A stretch of 64,000 nt of DNA, taken from Hydrogenophilales bacterium 16-64-40 (GTDB taxonomy: Bacteria > Pseudomonadota > Gammaproteobacteria > Burkholderiales > Thiobacillaceae). The DNA is taken from assembly GCA_002256995.1 (NCBI GenBank), contig NCGX01000007.1, positions 21,341-85,340 of the forward strand, written 5' to 3'. Numbering within the stretch: the first letter of the stretch is position 1; every line of letters begins with the position of its first letter. A program made the translations under genes and the position numbers. The notes below the pieces were generated by a model, which had not been told where the DNA came from, ran no database searches, and saw only the letters and a list, made by a program, of their open reading frames with translations. Below, one piece after another: positions 9,119-18,851 of the stretch.

Positions 9119-11938
9119 TCAGCCGGTGTTGCGCATCCCGGCGGCGATGGCATTGATCGACCGCTTCAACGGGGTCAGCCAGCTGTCCTGCTCGGATTCC
9201 CACACGCTATCGGTGCGATAACGCTTCAGCATCAGCACCTGGATGTGGTTGATGGGGTCGATGTAGGGACGGCGCCGCGAAATCGACAGCGCCAGCGATG
9301 GGTTGTCCTCCAGCAGGGTCTCGATCTGCACGACCTGCTTGACGCCGGCCACGGTGAGCGCGAATTCGTCCGCAATCGTGCGGTAGATCGTCATGGTGTT
9401 GGGGTGATCGCACAGGCGCGCGTACTCCTCGGCGATTTCCATGTCGGCCTTGGTCAGCGCCATCTGCACGTTGGACAACAGGCTGCGGAAGAACGGCCAT
9501 TCGCGATACATCGCCTGCAGGTGCGCGAGGCCGTCCGGCTGGCGGTCGATGAAGCCCTGCAAGGCGCTGCCGATGCCATACCAGGCAGGCAGCGTATGGC
9601 GCGACTGCGCCCAGCCGAACACCCAGGGAATCGCACGGATCGAGCCCAGCGAGCGGTCGGCCTTCTTGCGATGCGACGGGCGGCTGCCGATGTTGAGCAG
9701 GCCGATTTCGGTGACCGGCGTGCTCTCGTAGAAATAATCGATGAAGCCCGGCGTGCCGATCAACGCACGGTAGGCAGTCTCGCCCGCCGCCGCGATGTCG
9801 CGCATCCAGTCGAGGTAGTCCTGCGGATAACACACTTCGCAGTGCGCCAGCGCGGTGGCGCTGGCCTTCAAGAGGCCGGTGACCCCCATGCCGATTTCGT
9901 AGTTGGCGGTTTCCGGATTGCTGTACTTGTAATACAGCATCTCGCCCTGCTCGGTAAACTTGATTTCGCCGTTCACGGTGCCGGGCGGCTGCGACAGGAT
10001 CGCATCGTGGGTGGGGCCGCCGCCGCGCCCGACGGTGCCGCCGCGCCCATGGAACAGGCGGCATTCGATGCCGTGCTGCCGGGTCAGCGCGATGATGGAA
10101 AGCTGCGCCTGATAAAGATTCCAGTTCGACGCCAGGATGCCGCCGTCCTTGCACGAATCGGAGTAGCCAAGCATGACTTCCTGGCGGTTGCCGTCGGACG
10201 CCACCAGCGCACGATAAACCTTGTTGGAAAACAGCTGGTCGAGAATCGCCTGGCTGCGCTGCAGGTCGTCCACCGTCTCGAACAGCGGCGCCACCAGAAT
10301 GCGGCAGAACCACTCATGCCCGTTGTGGCCGCACAAGCCGACCAGCCGCGCCAGCAGCATCACTTCCATCACGTGGGAGGCGTTGTGGGTCATCGAAATC
10401 ACATAGGTGCCGAAGACGTCGTCGCCCACCTCGGCCTTCAATTTGGCCATGCGCCGGAACACCGCGAGCGCTTCGCGCGCTTCGTCGTCCAGCGCGGCAT
10501 CGTCCACCTCGATCGGGGCGATGCGGCCGATCCACGCGGCCAGCCGCTGCAGCCGCTCGGCTTCGACCGCGGCGCTGTAATCAAAATCGGGATCGAGCTG
10601 TTGCAAGACAGCCGCGACCGTGCGCGTATGCACGGTCGATTCCTGGCGGATGTCGAGCTGCAGCAAATGAAAGCCGAAGCTTTCGACCAGCCGGATCAAC
10701 GCCTGCAGGTCCTGCATGGCGACGATGCGGTCGCCATGGCTGATCAGCGAATCGCGCAGCAGATAGAGGTCGTCGAGGAAAGCCGCGGCGTTTTCGTACG
10801 CCAGGTGCGCGGTGAAGCTCGGCACGTCGGCCAGGCACTGGTGGACGTAGGACAGGTTGGCATCCAGCCGCGCCATCATCATCGCCGCCATGCGGCGGTA
10901 GGGTTCGCGGCTGTAGATCTGCACTGCGGTGCCGCGGAACACCTGTTCGCCAAATTCGTCTTCGTATTCCAGGAGGCGCGCCAGGAAGGGCTCGGAAGGC
11001 GTGCACCAGTCGCTGCTGTGGGTAAGCGTCTGGCGCAGGTCGAGCACCCGCTCACGGTATTCGTCGAGCGCCTGCTGCATTTGTCTATGCACGGTCCATT
11101 CGGTGACGTCTGCCGTCACGAACGGATTACCGTCGCGGTCGCCGCCGATCCACGAACCGAAGCGGATAAAGCTCGGCACGCTGATCGGCGCGACGCCCTC
11201 GGCGTTGACGCCGTAATGCTTGCGCAGCGCCTTTTCGAAGTACTCATACGCCTTCGGCACCGCCTCGAACAGGCTTTCGCGCACGTAATACAGGCCGTTG
11301 CGCACCTCGTCGCGCACTTCCAGCTTGGCGCTGCGCAGTTCGTCGGTGCGCCACATCACCTGGATTTCGGCCGCCAGCTCCGCCTCCAGTTCGCGCTGAT
11401 CGATCACCCCCAGCGTCGGGCTGTACATCTGGTCGCAAATCAGGAACACCCGGCGCACCCCTTCCATCACCGCGCGACGACGCGCTTCGGTGGGATGCGC
11501 GGTGAACACCGGCGCGTAGTGCAGCCGGTTGAGCATGTCCTGCAGGGTATTGACCGGGATGCCCTGCGCCTTGAGATCGGCCACGGTACGGTCGAACGAG
11601 CCCTCCCACAGCGGCATCCCGTGCGACAGCATGCGGCGGCGGTTGCGGTGGGAAAAGCTTTCCTCCGCCACGTTGACCAGCATGAAATAGCTGGAAAAGG
11701 CACGCACCACCAGCTCGACCTTGGTGGCCGGCATGGCGTCGATCATCGCCATCAGATCGGTGCGACGCTGCTGGTCTTCCTGCTGGTGCAGTTCGGCAAA
11801 ACCGCGGCGCAGGGTTTCCACCGCATCGAACACGTCTTCGCCGGCAAACTGCAGCAGCACCTGGCCCAGCAGGGTGCCCAGCAGTTTGACCTGCGCGCGC
11901 AGGTGGTCGTCGGTCAGGAGGTTTTCGGGAGCATTCAT
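9119..11938 (-). CDS. ppc: Phosphoenolpyruvate carboxylase
   Basis: Carboxylates PEP with bicarbonate to oxaloacetate, the anaplerotic entry to the TCA cycle. The protein has 939 residues from the chosen start and contains the catalytic-His segment VFTAHPTEARRR, the glycine-rich loop HGRGGTVGRGGGP, the GYSDSCKDGG segment and the conserved C-terminal RNTG. All are in family order. ATG 11938 (MNAPENLL) is chosen; the frame is open to 12016, but that extension is not family-like and runs into the purL region. PEP synthase and enolase are also in this window, so several PEP-node enzymes are near each other but not in one operon. Confidence 0.97.
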   Translation of the reverse strand: MNAPENLLTDDHLRAQVKLLGTLLGQVLLQFAGEDVFDAVETLRRGFAELHQQEDQQRRTDLMAMIDAMPATKVELVVRAFSSYFMLVNVAEESFSHRNRRRMLSHGMPLWEGSFDRTVADLKAQGIPVNTLQDMLNRLHYAPVFTAHPTEARRRAVMEGVRRVFLICDQMYSPTLGVIDQRELEAELAAEIQVMWRTDELRSAKLEVRDEVRNGLYYVRESLFEAVPKAYEYFEKALRKHYGVNAEGVAPISVPSFIRFGSWIGGDRDGNPFVTADVTEWTVHRQMQQALDEYRERVLDLRQTLTHSSDWCTPSEPFLARLLEYEDEFGEQVFRGTAVQIYSREPYRRMAAMMMARLDANLSYVHQCLADVPSFTAHLAYENAAAFLDDLYLLRDSLISHGDRIVAMQDLQALIRLVESFGFHLLQLDIRQESTVHTRTVAAVLQQLDPDFDYSAAVEAERLQRLAAWIGRIAPIEVDDAALDDEAREALAVFRRMAKLKAEVGDDVFGTYVISMTHNASHVMEVMLLARLVGLCGHNGHEWFCRILVAPLFETVDDLQRSQAILDQLFSNKVYRALVASDGNRQEVMLGYSDSCKDGGILASNWNLYQAQLSIIALTRQHGIECRLFHGRGGTVGRGGGPTHDAILSQPPGTVNGEIKFTEQGEMLYYKYSNPETANYEIGMGVTGLLKASATALAHCEVCYPQDYLDWMRDIAAAGETAYRALIGTPGFIDYFYESTPVTEIGLLNIGSRPSHRKKADRSLGSIRAIPWVFGWAQSRHTLPAWYGIGSALQGFIDRQPDGLAHLQAMYREWPFFRSLLSNVQMALTKADMEIAEEYARLCDHPNTMTIYRTIADEFALTVAGVKQVVQIETLLEDNPSLALSISRRRPYIDPINHIQVLMLKRYRTDSVWESEQDSWLTPLKRSINAIAAGMRNTG

Positions 11939-12008
11939 GGCAAGGGAGCGCCCGGCAAAGCGGGGTTCAATGCGGCAAAGCCCGCCATTTTCGCATAGAC
12001 GGCCCGTA

Positions 12009-15000
12009 TCACCCAACCGCGCGCCGCGCGTTGCGGAACATCCGTAGCCACGGGGCGGCGCCGGCCATGCCGTCCGGCTTCCACGACAGCTGCGCGGCGC
12101 GGAACACGCGCTCGGGATGCGGCATCAGGATGCTGAAACGGCCGTCCGCGGTGGTAAAGCCGGTCAGCCCGCCGGGCGAGCCGTTAGGGTTGGCCGGATA
12201 GGCCTCGCTCGGCGCGCCGCGGTGATCGACGTAACGCAGCGTGGCGTGCGCCTCACCGGCGTGCGCCGGCTCGCGGAACACGACTCGGCCCTCGCCGTGC
12301 GACACCGCGATCGGCATCACCGACCCCGCCATGTCGGCGAAGAACAGCGATGGCGAGGCGAGCACCTCGACCAGCGCGAAGCGTGCCTCGAACTGCTCCG
12401 ACAGGTTGCGCTCGAAACGCGGCCAGGCCGTCGCGCCCGGGATCAGGTCGTGCAGCTGGCTCATCATCTGGCAGCCGTTGCACACGCCCAGCGCGAAGGT
12501 GTCGGCGCGTTCGAAAAAGGCCGCGAACTGGTCGCGCGCGCGCGGGTTGAACAGGATCGACTTGGCCCAGCCGCCGCCCGCGCCCAGCACGTCGCCGTAG
12601 CTGAAGCCGCCGCACGCGGCAAGCCCGGTGAAGTCGGCCAGACTGACCCGTCCGGACAAGATGTCGCTCATGTGAACGTCGACAGCGGCAAAGCCGGCGG
12701 CGTCGAACGCGGCGGCCATCTCGACCTGGCCGTTGACGCCCTGCTCGCGCAGCACCGCGACGCGCGGGCGCTTGCCGCTCGCAATGAAGGGCGCGGCGAT
12801 GTCGGCGTCGAGGTTGAAGCCCGGCGCATAGTGCAGGCCGGGATCGCCGGCATCGGCGTGGCGGGCGAATTCCTGCTCGGCGCAGACCGGGTTGTCGCGC
12901 AGTCTCGCCATCTCGTAGCTGGTGCGCGCCCAGGCGCTTTGCAGCGTGACACGCGCCTCGTCGAAAACCACTTGGCCGCCGCGCAGCACGCGCAGGCGGT
13001 CAGCCGTATTCGGCTCGCCGATGACATGGAATTCGCCGCGCAGGCCGGCGTCGAGGAAGGCCTGCATGACCGCCTGGGTATCGCCGCGCCGCACTTGCAG
13101 CACCGCGCCGGCCTCCTCGCTGAACAGCACGTTGAAGATGCGCTGCGTGACGTCGCCCGGGCTCAGCGTCTCCGGTTCCGGCATGCCCAGATCATCGACC
13201 TCGTGGCGAATCTGGTCGAGGCACAGCTCGTCGACGTCCAGGTCCACCCCGCAATGGCCGGCAAAGGCCATTTCGGCCAGCGCGGCGAACAGGCCGCCGT
13301 CGGAACGGTCGTGATAGGCCAGCAGCCTGCCGGCAGTGTTGAGCGCCTGCACGGTGTCGAAGAATGCAGCGAGCGCTGCCGGCGCCGGCGCGTCCGGGCA
13401 GCGGTCGCCCACCTGCTTGTAGGCCTGGGCAAAGCTCGATGCGCCCAGGCGGTTCCTGCCCAGACCGAGGTCGATCAGCACGAGATCGGACTCGCCGGCG
13501 TCGGTGCGCAACTGCGGCGTCAGGTGCTGCGTCGCGTCGGGCGTGTTGGCGAACGCCGAAATCACCAGCGAGATCGGCGAGGTCACCGCCTTCTTCTCGC
13601 CGTCGTCCTGCCACACCGTCTTCATGCTCATCGAATCTTTGCCGACCGGGATGGAGACGCCGAGCGCCTGGCAGTACGTCGAGACCGCCGCCACGGTGTC
13701 GAACAGCGCGGCGTCCTCGCCCGGGTGGCCGGCCGGCGCCATCCAGTTGGCCGACAGCTTCACCGCGGTGAGGCCGTCGACGCGCGCGGCGGCGAGGTTG
13801 GTGATCGCCTCGACGATGGCCATGCGTCCCGACGCCGGGGCATCGATCAAGGCAAGCGGCGCCTTCTCGCCGATGGAGAACACTTCGCCCTGCGTCGTCT
13901 GATAACCCGCCAGCGTGATCGCACAGTCGGCCACCGGAATCTGCCACGGCCCGACGCACTGGTCGCGCGCGGTCAGCCCGCCAACGGTGCGGTCGCCGAT
14001 GGCGATCAGGAACATCTTCGACGCCACGCCGGGCATCGCCAGCACACGGTAAACGGCGTCCTTGAGGTCGATGCCGTCGAGCGCCAGCGGCGCCGGCAGG
14101 GTCGGCTGGTGCGCGACGTCACGCGTCATCTTGGGTGGCTTGCCGAGGATCACGTCCAGGCTCACGTCCACCGGCGCATTCTCGAAATGGCTGTCGGTCA
14201 CCAAGAGGTGGTTGTCTTCGGTGGCTTCGCCCAGCACGGCAAACGGGCAGCGTTCGCGCTCGCAGATGGCGCGGAATTCGTCGAGGCGCGCCGGCGGAAT
14301 CGCCAGCACATAGCGCTCCTGCGCCTCGTTGCACCAGATTTCGCGCGGCGACATACCGGACTCCTCCGACGGCGCGGCGCGCAGCTCGAAGCGGCCGCCG
14401 CGGCCGCCGCCGTGCACCAGCTCGGGCAGCGCGTTCGACAGGCCGCCGGCGCCGACGTCGTGGATCGACAGGATCGGATTGGCCTCGCCCAGTTGCCAGC
14501 AGCGGTCGATGACCTCCTGCGCGCGCCGCTCCATTTCCGGGTTGCCGCGCTGCACCGAATCGAAGTCGAGGTCAGCGGCGTTGGCCCCGGTGTCCATCGA
14601 CGAGGCGGCGCCGCCGCCCAGCCCGATCAGCATGCCGGGGCCGCCCAGCTGGATCAGCAGGGTGCCGACCGGCAGCATTTTCTTGTCCACATGGTCGGCA
14701 CGGATGCTGCCGACGCCGCCCGCCAGCATGATGGGCTTGTGGTAGCCGCGCCGCTGCCCGGCGACCGTCTCTTCGAAGGTGCGGAAATAACCCGCCAGGT
14801 TGGGGCGGCCGAATTCGTTGTTGAACGCCGCCGCGCCGATCGGGCCTTCGAGCATGATCGCGAGCGGGGTGACGATGCGCTCCGGCTTGCCGTAGGCGCC
14901 TGCTTCCCACGCTTGCTCGAAACTGGGAATGTTGAGGTTGGACACCGAAAACCCAGCGAGGCCGGCCTTGGGTTTTGACCCGGTGCCGGTCGCGCCCTCG

Positions 15001-15962
15001 TCGCGGATTTCACCGCCGCTGCCGGTGGCCGCGCCTGCGAAAGGCGAAATCGCCGTCGGGTGGTTGTGCGTTTCCACCTTCATCAGCACGTGGGTCAGCT
15101 CGCTGCTGTACGCGTAGCTGCCGTCGGCGCGCGGGTAGAAGCGGTCGATGGTCGCGCCTTCGATGACGGAAGAGTTGTCCGAATACGCCACCACCGTGCC
15201 TTCCGGGTGCGCGGCGTGGGTGTCGCGGATCATGCCGAACAGCGTCTTCGCCTGCGCCGCGCCATCGATCACCCACGAGGCGTTGAAGATCTTGTGGCGG
15301 CAATGCTCGGAGTTGGCCTGCGCGAACATCATCAGCTCGACGTCGGTGGGGTTGCGCCCGATGCGGATGAAGTTGTCCACCAGATACTCGACTTCGTCGT
15401 CCGACAGCGCCAGGCCGAGCTTGCGGTTGGCGGTTTCCAGCGCCGGGCGGCCGCCGCCCAGCACGTCGACGCAGGCCAGTTCGCGCGGCGGCACGTGGCG
15501 AAACAGCTGTGCCACGTCGGCCAGCGTCATCACCGCTTCGGTCATGCGATCGTGCAAGAGCGGCAGCAAGCGTGCCGCTGCCTCGGCCGACAGCGCCTGG
15601 CCGGTAGCGTCCAGCACATGAAAGGCCACCCCGCGCTCGATCCGCATGAAGCCCACAAGGCCGCAGTTTTTAAGGATATCGGTGGCTTTAGACGACCACG
15701 GCGAAATCGTGCCGGGGCGGGGCGTGACCAGGATCAGCGGGTCATTTGCAGTCGGCGTGTCGGTCGGCGTGCCGTAATCGAGCGCCTGTTCGACCAGCTG
15801 CATTTGCGCAGCGTCAAGCGCGCCCTCCAGTTCCAGAAAGTGCCAGTGGCGCGCAGTCAGCGTGCCCAGGTTCAGGCCCTGCTGCGCGGCCTCGCGGCGG
15901 ATTTTATCGAGACGGAACGGGGACAGCGCGGCGGCGCCGGGAAGGGAGACGATGGCAGACAT
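12009..15962 (-). CDS. purL: Phosphoribosylformylglycinamidine synthase, single-chain type
   Basis: Converts FGAR, glutamine and ATP to FGAM in purine synthesis. This is the large proteobacterial form (1317 residues) with an N-terminal PurS-like part, two AIRS-type ATP-binding halves ([11 protein letters not shown], and the second-half [14 protein letters not shown] region) and a C-terminal class I glutaminase domain. The glutaminase holds its nucleophile in GVCNGCQMM and the His/Glu pair in MPHPERVF. Start is ATG 15962. It has no partner purine gene next to it, though purA lies about 28 kb away. Confidence 0.97.
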   Translation of the reverse strand: MSAIVSLPGAAALSPFRLDKIRREAAQQGLNLGTLTARHWHFLELEGALDAAQMQLVEQALDYGTPTDTPTANDPLILVTPRPGTISPWSSKATDILKNCGLVGFMRIERGVAFHVLDATGQALSAEAAARLLPLLHDRMTEAVMTLADVAQLFRHVPPRELACVDVLGGGRPALETANRKLGLALSDDEVEYLVDNFIRIGRNPTDVELMMFAQANSEHCRHKIFNASWVIDGAAQAKTLFGMIRDTHAAHPEGTVVAYSDNSSVIEGATIDRFYPRADGSYAYSSELTHVLMKVETHNHPTAISPFAGAATGSGGEIRDEGATGTGSKPKAGLAGFSVSNLNIPSFEQAWEAGAYGKPERIVTPLAIMLEGPIGAAAFNNEFGRPNLAGYFRTFEETVAGQRRGYHKPIMLAGGVGSIRADHVDKKMLPVGTLLIQLGGPGMLIGLGGGAASSMDTGANAADLDFDSVQRGNPEMERRAQEVIDRCWQLGEANPILSIHDVGAGGLSNALPELVHGGGRGGRFELRAAPSEESGMSPREIWCNEAQERYVLAIPPARLDEFRAICERERCPFAVLGEATEDNHLLVTDSHFENAPVDVSLDVILGKPPKMTRDVAHQPTLPAPLALDGIDLKDAVYRVLAMPGVASKMFLIAIGDRTVGGLTARDQCVGPWQIPVADCAITLAGYQTTQGEVFSIGEKAPLALIDAPASGRMAIVEAITNLAAARVDGLTAVKLSANWMAPAGHPGEDAALFDTVAAVSTYCQALGVSIPVGKDSMSMKTVWQDDGEKKAVTSPISLVISAFANTPDATQHLTPQLRTDAGESDLVLIDLGLGRNRLGASSFAQAYKQVGDRCPDAPAPAALAAFFDTVQALNTAGRLLAYHDRSDGGLFAALAEMAFAGHCGVDLDVDELCLDQIRHEVDDLGMPEPETLSPGDVTQRIFNVLFSEEAGAVLQVRRGDTQAVMQAFLDAGLRGEFHVIGEPNTADRLRVLRGGQVVFDEARVTLQSAWARTSYEMARLRDNPVCAEQEFARHADAGDPGLHYAPGFNLDADIAAPFIASGKRPRVAVLREQGVNGQVEMAAAFDAAGFAAVDVHMSDILSGRVSLADFTGLAACGGFSYGDVLGAGGGWAKSILFNPRARDQFAAFFERADTFALGVCNGCQMMSQLHDLIPGATAWPRFERNLSEQFEARFALVEVLASPSLFFADMAGSVMPIAVSHGEGRVVFREPAHAGEAHATLRYVDHRGAPSEAYPANPNGSPGGLTGFTTADGRFSILMPHPERVFRAAQLSWKPDGMAGAAPWLRMFRNARRAVG

Positions 15963-15989
15963 GTGCGTCTTTGCGAACGGGCAAAGGCG

Positions 15990-16232
15990 CTATTTTAGCT
16001 GATCGGGGCGCTTCTCCGGACCGGCTTGCTGGCGAATGCCGGCCTGCTTTTGCCAGGTTTCGAGGCAATCAAGCCCGCAAAAATGATGGACGTAGTCCTG
16101 TGCATCCTTCACTTTGACGGCATCGGCGGGGATTTCCTTCAGGCAGACCTCGCAGCTGACCACGCTGCAACTGCCTTCGTCGGAACATTGCGTCACCGGC
16201 GCGCCCTCCGGATTGTAATGCCGGGCTTTCAT
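15990..16232 (-). CDS. Small Cys-rich protein, DUF3330-like
   Basis: An 80-residue protein with a CEVCLKEIP segment and a FCGLDC segment. Their cysteines are spaced to bind a metal ion (zinc-ribbon-like). This pattern matches DUF3330-type proteins as I remember them; some members accompany mercury-resistance genes. ATG 16232 follows a GAGGAG ribosome site, and the open frame extends to 16292 without a better start. The neighbours (purL, PhnD-like) give no functional hint, and no mer gene is nearby. Confidence 0.75.
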   Translation of the reverse strand: MKARHYNPEGAPVTQCSDEGSCSVVSCEVCLKEIPADAVKVKDAQDYVHHFCGLDCLETWQKQAGIRQQAGPEKRPDQLK

Positions 16233-16313
16233 GCGGCATCTCCTCAAACCTGTGGATACGCCGTAGTGTAGGTCACCAGGCTTGCCCTGCAAGTCCTCCC
16301 GTCAGCGTGTGGA

Positions 16314-17111
16314 TCAATAGCCGGCATCGGTGATCGCCTGCTTGATGGTCTTGTAATCCGCTTCCTTGTCGATCACAAAACCGGTGACCTTGCTGTGGAT
16401 GGTCTGCTGCAGTTGCTGAATGGCGGCCGGACTGAGTGCGACGGCAGCCGCCCCCAGCCTGCCCTGATCGGCTGCGTTGAGGCGGTTGGTCGCCATCAGC
16501 GTGAAATCCGGCGTGGTCGGCAGCGGATGCCATATCTCGAACGCGTCCTTTGCAACCAGTTCATTGGCGAGACTGCTGCGCAAACTGCCGGCCTCGGCAA
16601 AATCACGCTGCATGGCCAGGGCGACTTCATCCTGCGTCTTGAAATTGAGCAGCCTCAGTGAGTCGTGCTTGTTTTGCGTGAGCGTATAACGGGCCATCAC
16701 ATCCAGCCAGGATTCCTTCTCGGTCAGAGCCACGGTTTTGACTGCCACGCCCTTGCGGCGAACCAGCACGCCGGTGGCCTGATCGCGCACGCGGGCGACG
16801 GGCGAGAAATCGTGGTCCAGCACCAAAACCGCCACCGACGGCGGAACAAAATAGAGATCCAGTCGGCTGCTTTTCAGGGAACCCAGAACGCTCCTGATGC
16901 TGCGGAACAGGGTGAGCTTGGGGGTGGCTCCGATGACGGAACCCAGCGCCTGCGCGAAAGGCATCGCATAGGCGCGGAAATCCCCCATCAAAATATCGGC
17001 TTTTCCGGTGCCCGGATAAATCCCGATCCGCAGATCGCGCCCGGCGGCATTCGCCACCAGCGGTAACGCGGGAAGCATGGTCAGGCCCGCCAGAAAGCTC
17101 CGTCTACGCAT
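16314..17111 (-). CDS. PhnD-like phosphate/phosphonate-type periplasmic binding protein
   Basis: A 265-residue secreted protein in the PhnD-like substrate-binding fold, with the early LRIGIYPG strand and the DLYFVPPSVAVL segment. The N-terminus MRRRSFLAGL followed by a hydrophobic stretch and ANA fits a twin-arginine or Sec signal peptide. A strong AGGAGGAGG ribosome site precedes ATG 17111. No ABC permease or ATPase gene is adjacent, so it may serve as a sensory or orphan binding protein rather than in uptake. Ligand unknown. Confidence 0.82.
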   Translation of the reverse strand: MRRRSFLAGLTMLPALPLVANAAGRDLRIGIYPGTGKADILMGDFRAYAMPFAQALGSVIGATPKLTLFRSIRSVLGSLKSSRLDLYFVPPSVAVLVLDHDFSPVARVRDQATGVLVRRKGVAVKTVALTEKESWLDVMARYTLTQNKHDSLRLLNFKTQDEVALAMQRDFAEAGSLRSSLANELVAKDAFEIWHPLPTTPDFTLMATNRLNAADQGRLGAAAVALSPAAIQQLQQTIHSKVTGFVIDKEADYKTIKQAITDAGY

Positions 17112-17333
17112 TTCAACCTCCTCCTATTTTTAATCGCCGGATGCCCGGTGACCCCTTAACGGCAATCAGATGGCCGCGCTTAATACTGTTGGCGCTGATT
17201 ATTTTCTACCGTGCCCGGTCAATCGCGCGGCGCCGGCCATGGGATTAAGATGTCAGTCCAAAGCCGCCCCGACTGGATACCTCTTCACATGGCACACCCC
17301 GGACGCCCCGTTCATTCAGACCCTTACGCGCCC

Positions 17334-18749
17334 ATGCCGATCGCGCCCCGCGCCATCGTCTCGCCGCCGCTGTTCATGGCCGCCGGCTGTCGGGCGATCG
17401 ACCGGGATTGGGCGGACGCTCACCCCGCCACCTCGCTGATGGAACGGGCGGGCATGGCTGCCGCCGAACTGGCCGGCACGCTGGCCAGCGAATCGGGCGA
17501 ATCCATCCTCATCCTGGCCGGGCCCGGCAACAACGGCGGCGACGCGCTGGTCGCCGCGCGACGGCTCGCGACACAAGGATTCCGGCTGATCGTCGTCAGC
17601 CGCGCCGACCCCGCCCGTCTGCCGCCGGATGCCGCGCGCGCCTGGGCGGCCTGGCGTGAAAGCGGCGGCACGGTCCTCGCGGACATCCCGCCATCGCGGC
17701 GATACAGCCTGGTCATCGACGGCCTATTCGGCGTGGGGCTGCAACGCGACCTCGGCGGCGAGGACGCGCGCTGGATCGAAGCGGTGAATGGCCTGGGCTG
17801 CCCGAAACTTGCGCTCGACGTGCCGAGCGGGCTCGACAGCGACAGCGGGCGGGTCCGCGGCTGCGCGCTGCGCGCCGACCACACCCTCACCTTTCTCGGA
17901 CTCAAGCCCGGCCTGTTCACCGCCGACGGCCCCGATTACGCCGGCCAACTGCACCTCGACACGCTCGGCATCGATGCGGCCGCCCTGCCTGCCGTGCCGG
18001 GCATTGCGCTGACGCAGCTGGAAAGCCGCCATCGCCTGCCCGCGCGCCGCCAGAACAGTCATAAGGGCCTGTTCGGTCATGTCGGCATCATCGGCGGCGC
18101 CGGTGGCATGGTCGGCGCCTGCCTGATCGCCGGGCGCGCCGCGCTGCAGCAGGGCGCAGGCAGCGTCACCCTGGGCGTGCTGGACGAGCGTGTCGTGGTC
18201 GATTACCTGGAGCCGCGGCTGATGTTCGCCGTGGCGGAAAGCCTGGTGGAGGGTAATCCGGACGTGCTGGCGATCGGCCCTGGCCTGGGCCAGCATCCGC
18301 GCGCGCATGCGCTGCTGGGAACCGCCCTCGCCGCGACCTGCCCGCTGGTGCTGGACGCCGATGCGCTGAACCTGCTGGCGGGCCACCCCGAGCTGGCCCG
18401 ACTGGCTGCCCGCCGCAGCGCCCCCACCCTGCTCACCCCGCACCCCGGCGAAGCTGCGCGCCTGCTCGGCAGGCGAGTTGCGGATGTCCAGGCGGACCGC
18501 GTCGGGGCCGCCCGCAACCTGAGCGCGCACTACCGGGCGCACGTCGCGCTGAAAGGGGCGGGTACCGTCATCGCCCATCCCGATAGCCGCTACGCCATCA
18601 ACACCACGGGCGGCCCCTGGCTTGCCCAGGCCGGTTCGGGCGACCGCCTCACCGGCATGGTGACCGCGCTGCTGGGTCAGGGGATGGCAGCGGCCGATGC
18701 GCTGGAAGCCGCAGTCTGGCTGCATGGCCGCGCCCAGCTAACAACCTGA
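17334..18749 (+). CDS. nnrD: Bifunctional NAD(P)H-hydrate epimerase/dehydratase
   Basis: Repairs hydrated NAD(P)H. The N-terminal YjeF/NnrE epimerase domain shows AGPGNNGGDALV, DGLFGVGL and LDVPSGLDSDSG. The C-terminal NnrD dehydratase domain shows IIGGAGGMVG, DADALNLLAG, LTPHPGEAARLLG and a GSGDRLTGM site with the catalytic Asp. The start is uncertain: ATG 17334 gives 471 residues, while in-frame ATGs at 17250 and 17289 are possible and none has a strong ribosome site. The protein stops about 10 residues after the WLHG segment, roughly 25 residues earlier than usual members. Confidence 0.93.
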   Translation: MPIAPRAIVSPPLFMAAGCRAIDRDWADAHPATSLMERAGMAAAELAGTLASESGESILILAGPGNNGGDALVAARRLATQGFRLIVVSRADPARLPPDAARAWAAWRESGGTVLADIPPSRRYSLVIDGLFGVGLQRDLGGEDARWIEAVNGLGCPKLALDVPSGLDSDSGRVRGCALRADHTLTFLGLKPGLFTADGPDYAGQLHLDTLGIDAAALPAVPGIALTQLESRHRLPARRQNSHKGLFGHVGIIGGAGGMVGACLIAGRAALQQGAGSVTLGVLDERVVVDYLEPRLMFAVAESLVEGNPDVLAIGPGLGQHPRAHALLGTALAATCPLVLDADALNLLAGHPELARLAARRSAPTLLTPHPGEAARLLGRRVADVQADRVGAARNLSAHYRAHVALKGAGTVIAHPDSRYAINTTGGPWLAQAGSGDRLTGMVTALLGQGMAAADALEAAVWLHGRAQLTT

Positions 18750-18851
18750 GCCGCAGCCCAGGCCACGCACGTTAAAGTACGCCCGCACCTGTCCGATAAA
18801 CAAGCCTTATAAGCTTATACAAACAACATAAACGGGGCGATTACAGAAAAG

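Noticed and set aside
9245-11998. A 917-codon open frame opposite ppc
   Set aside because: Mirrors PEP carboxylase codons; no motif, no ribosome site, and ppc is certain.
12117-14978. A 953-codon open frame opposite purL
   Set aside because: Antisense shadow: composition is Arg/Ala/Gln-rich with no family motif, and the opposite frame is a complete PurL.
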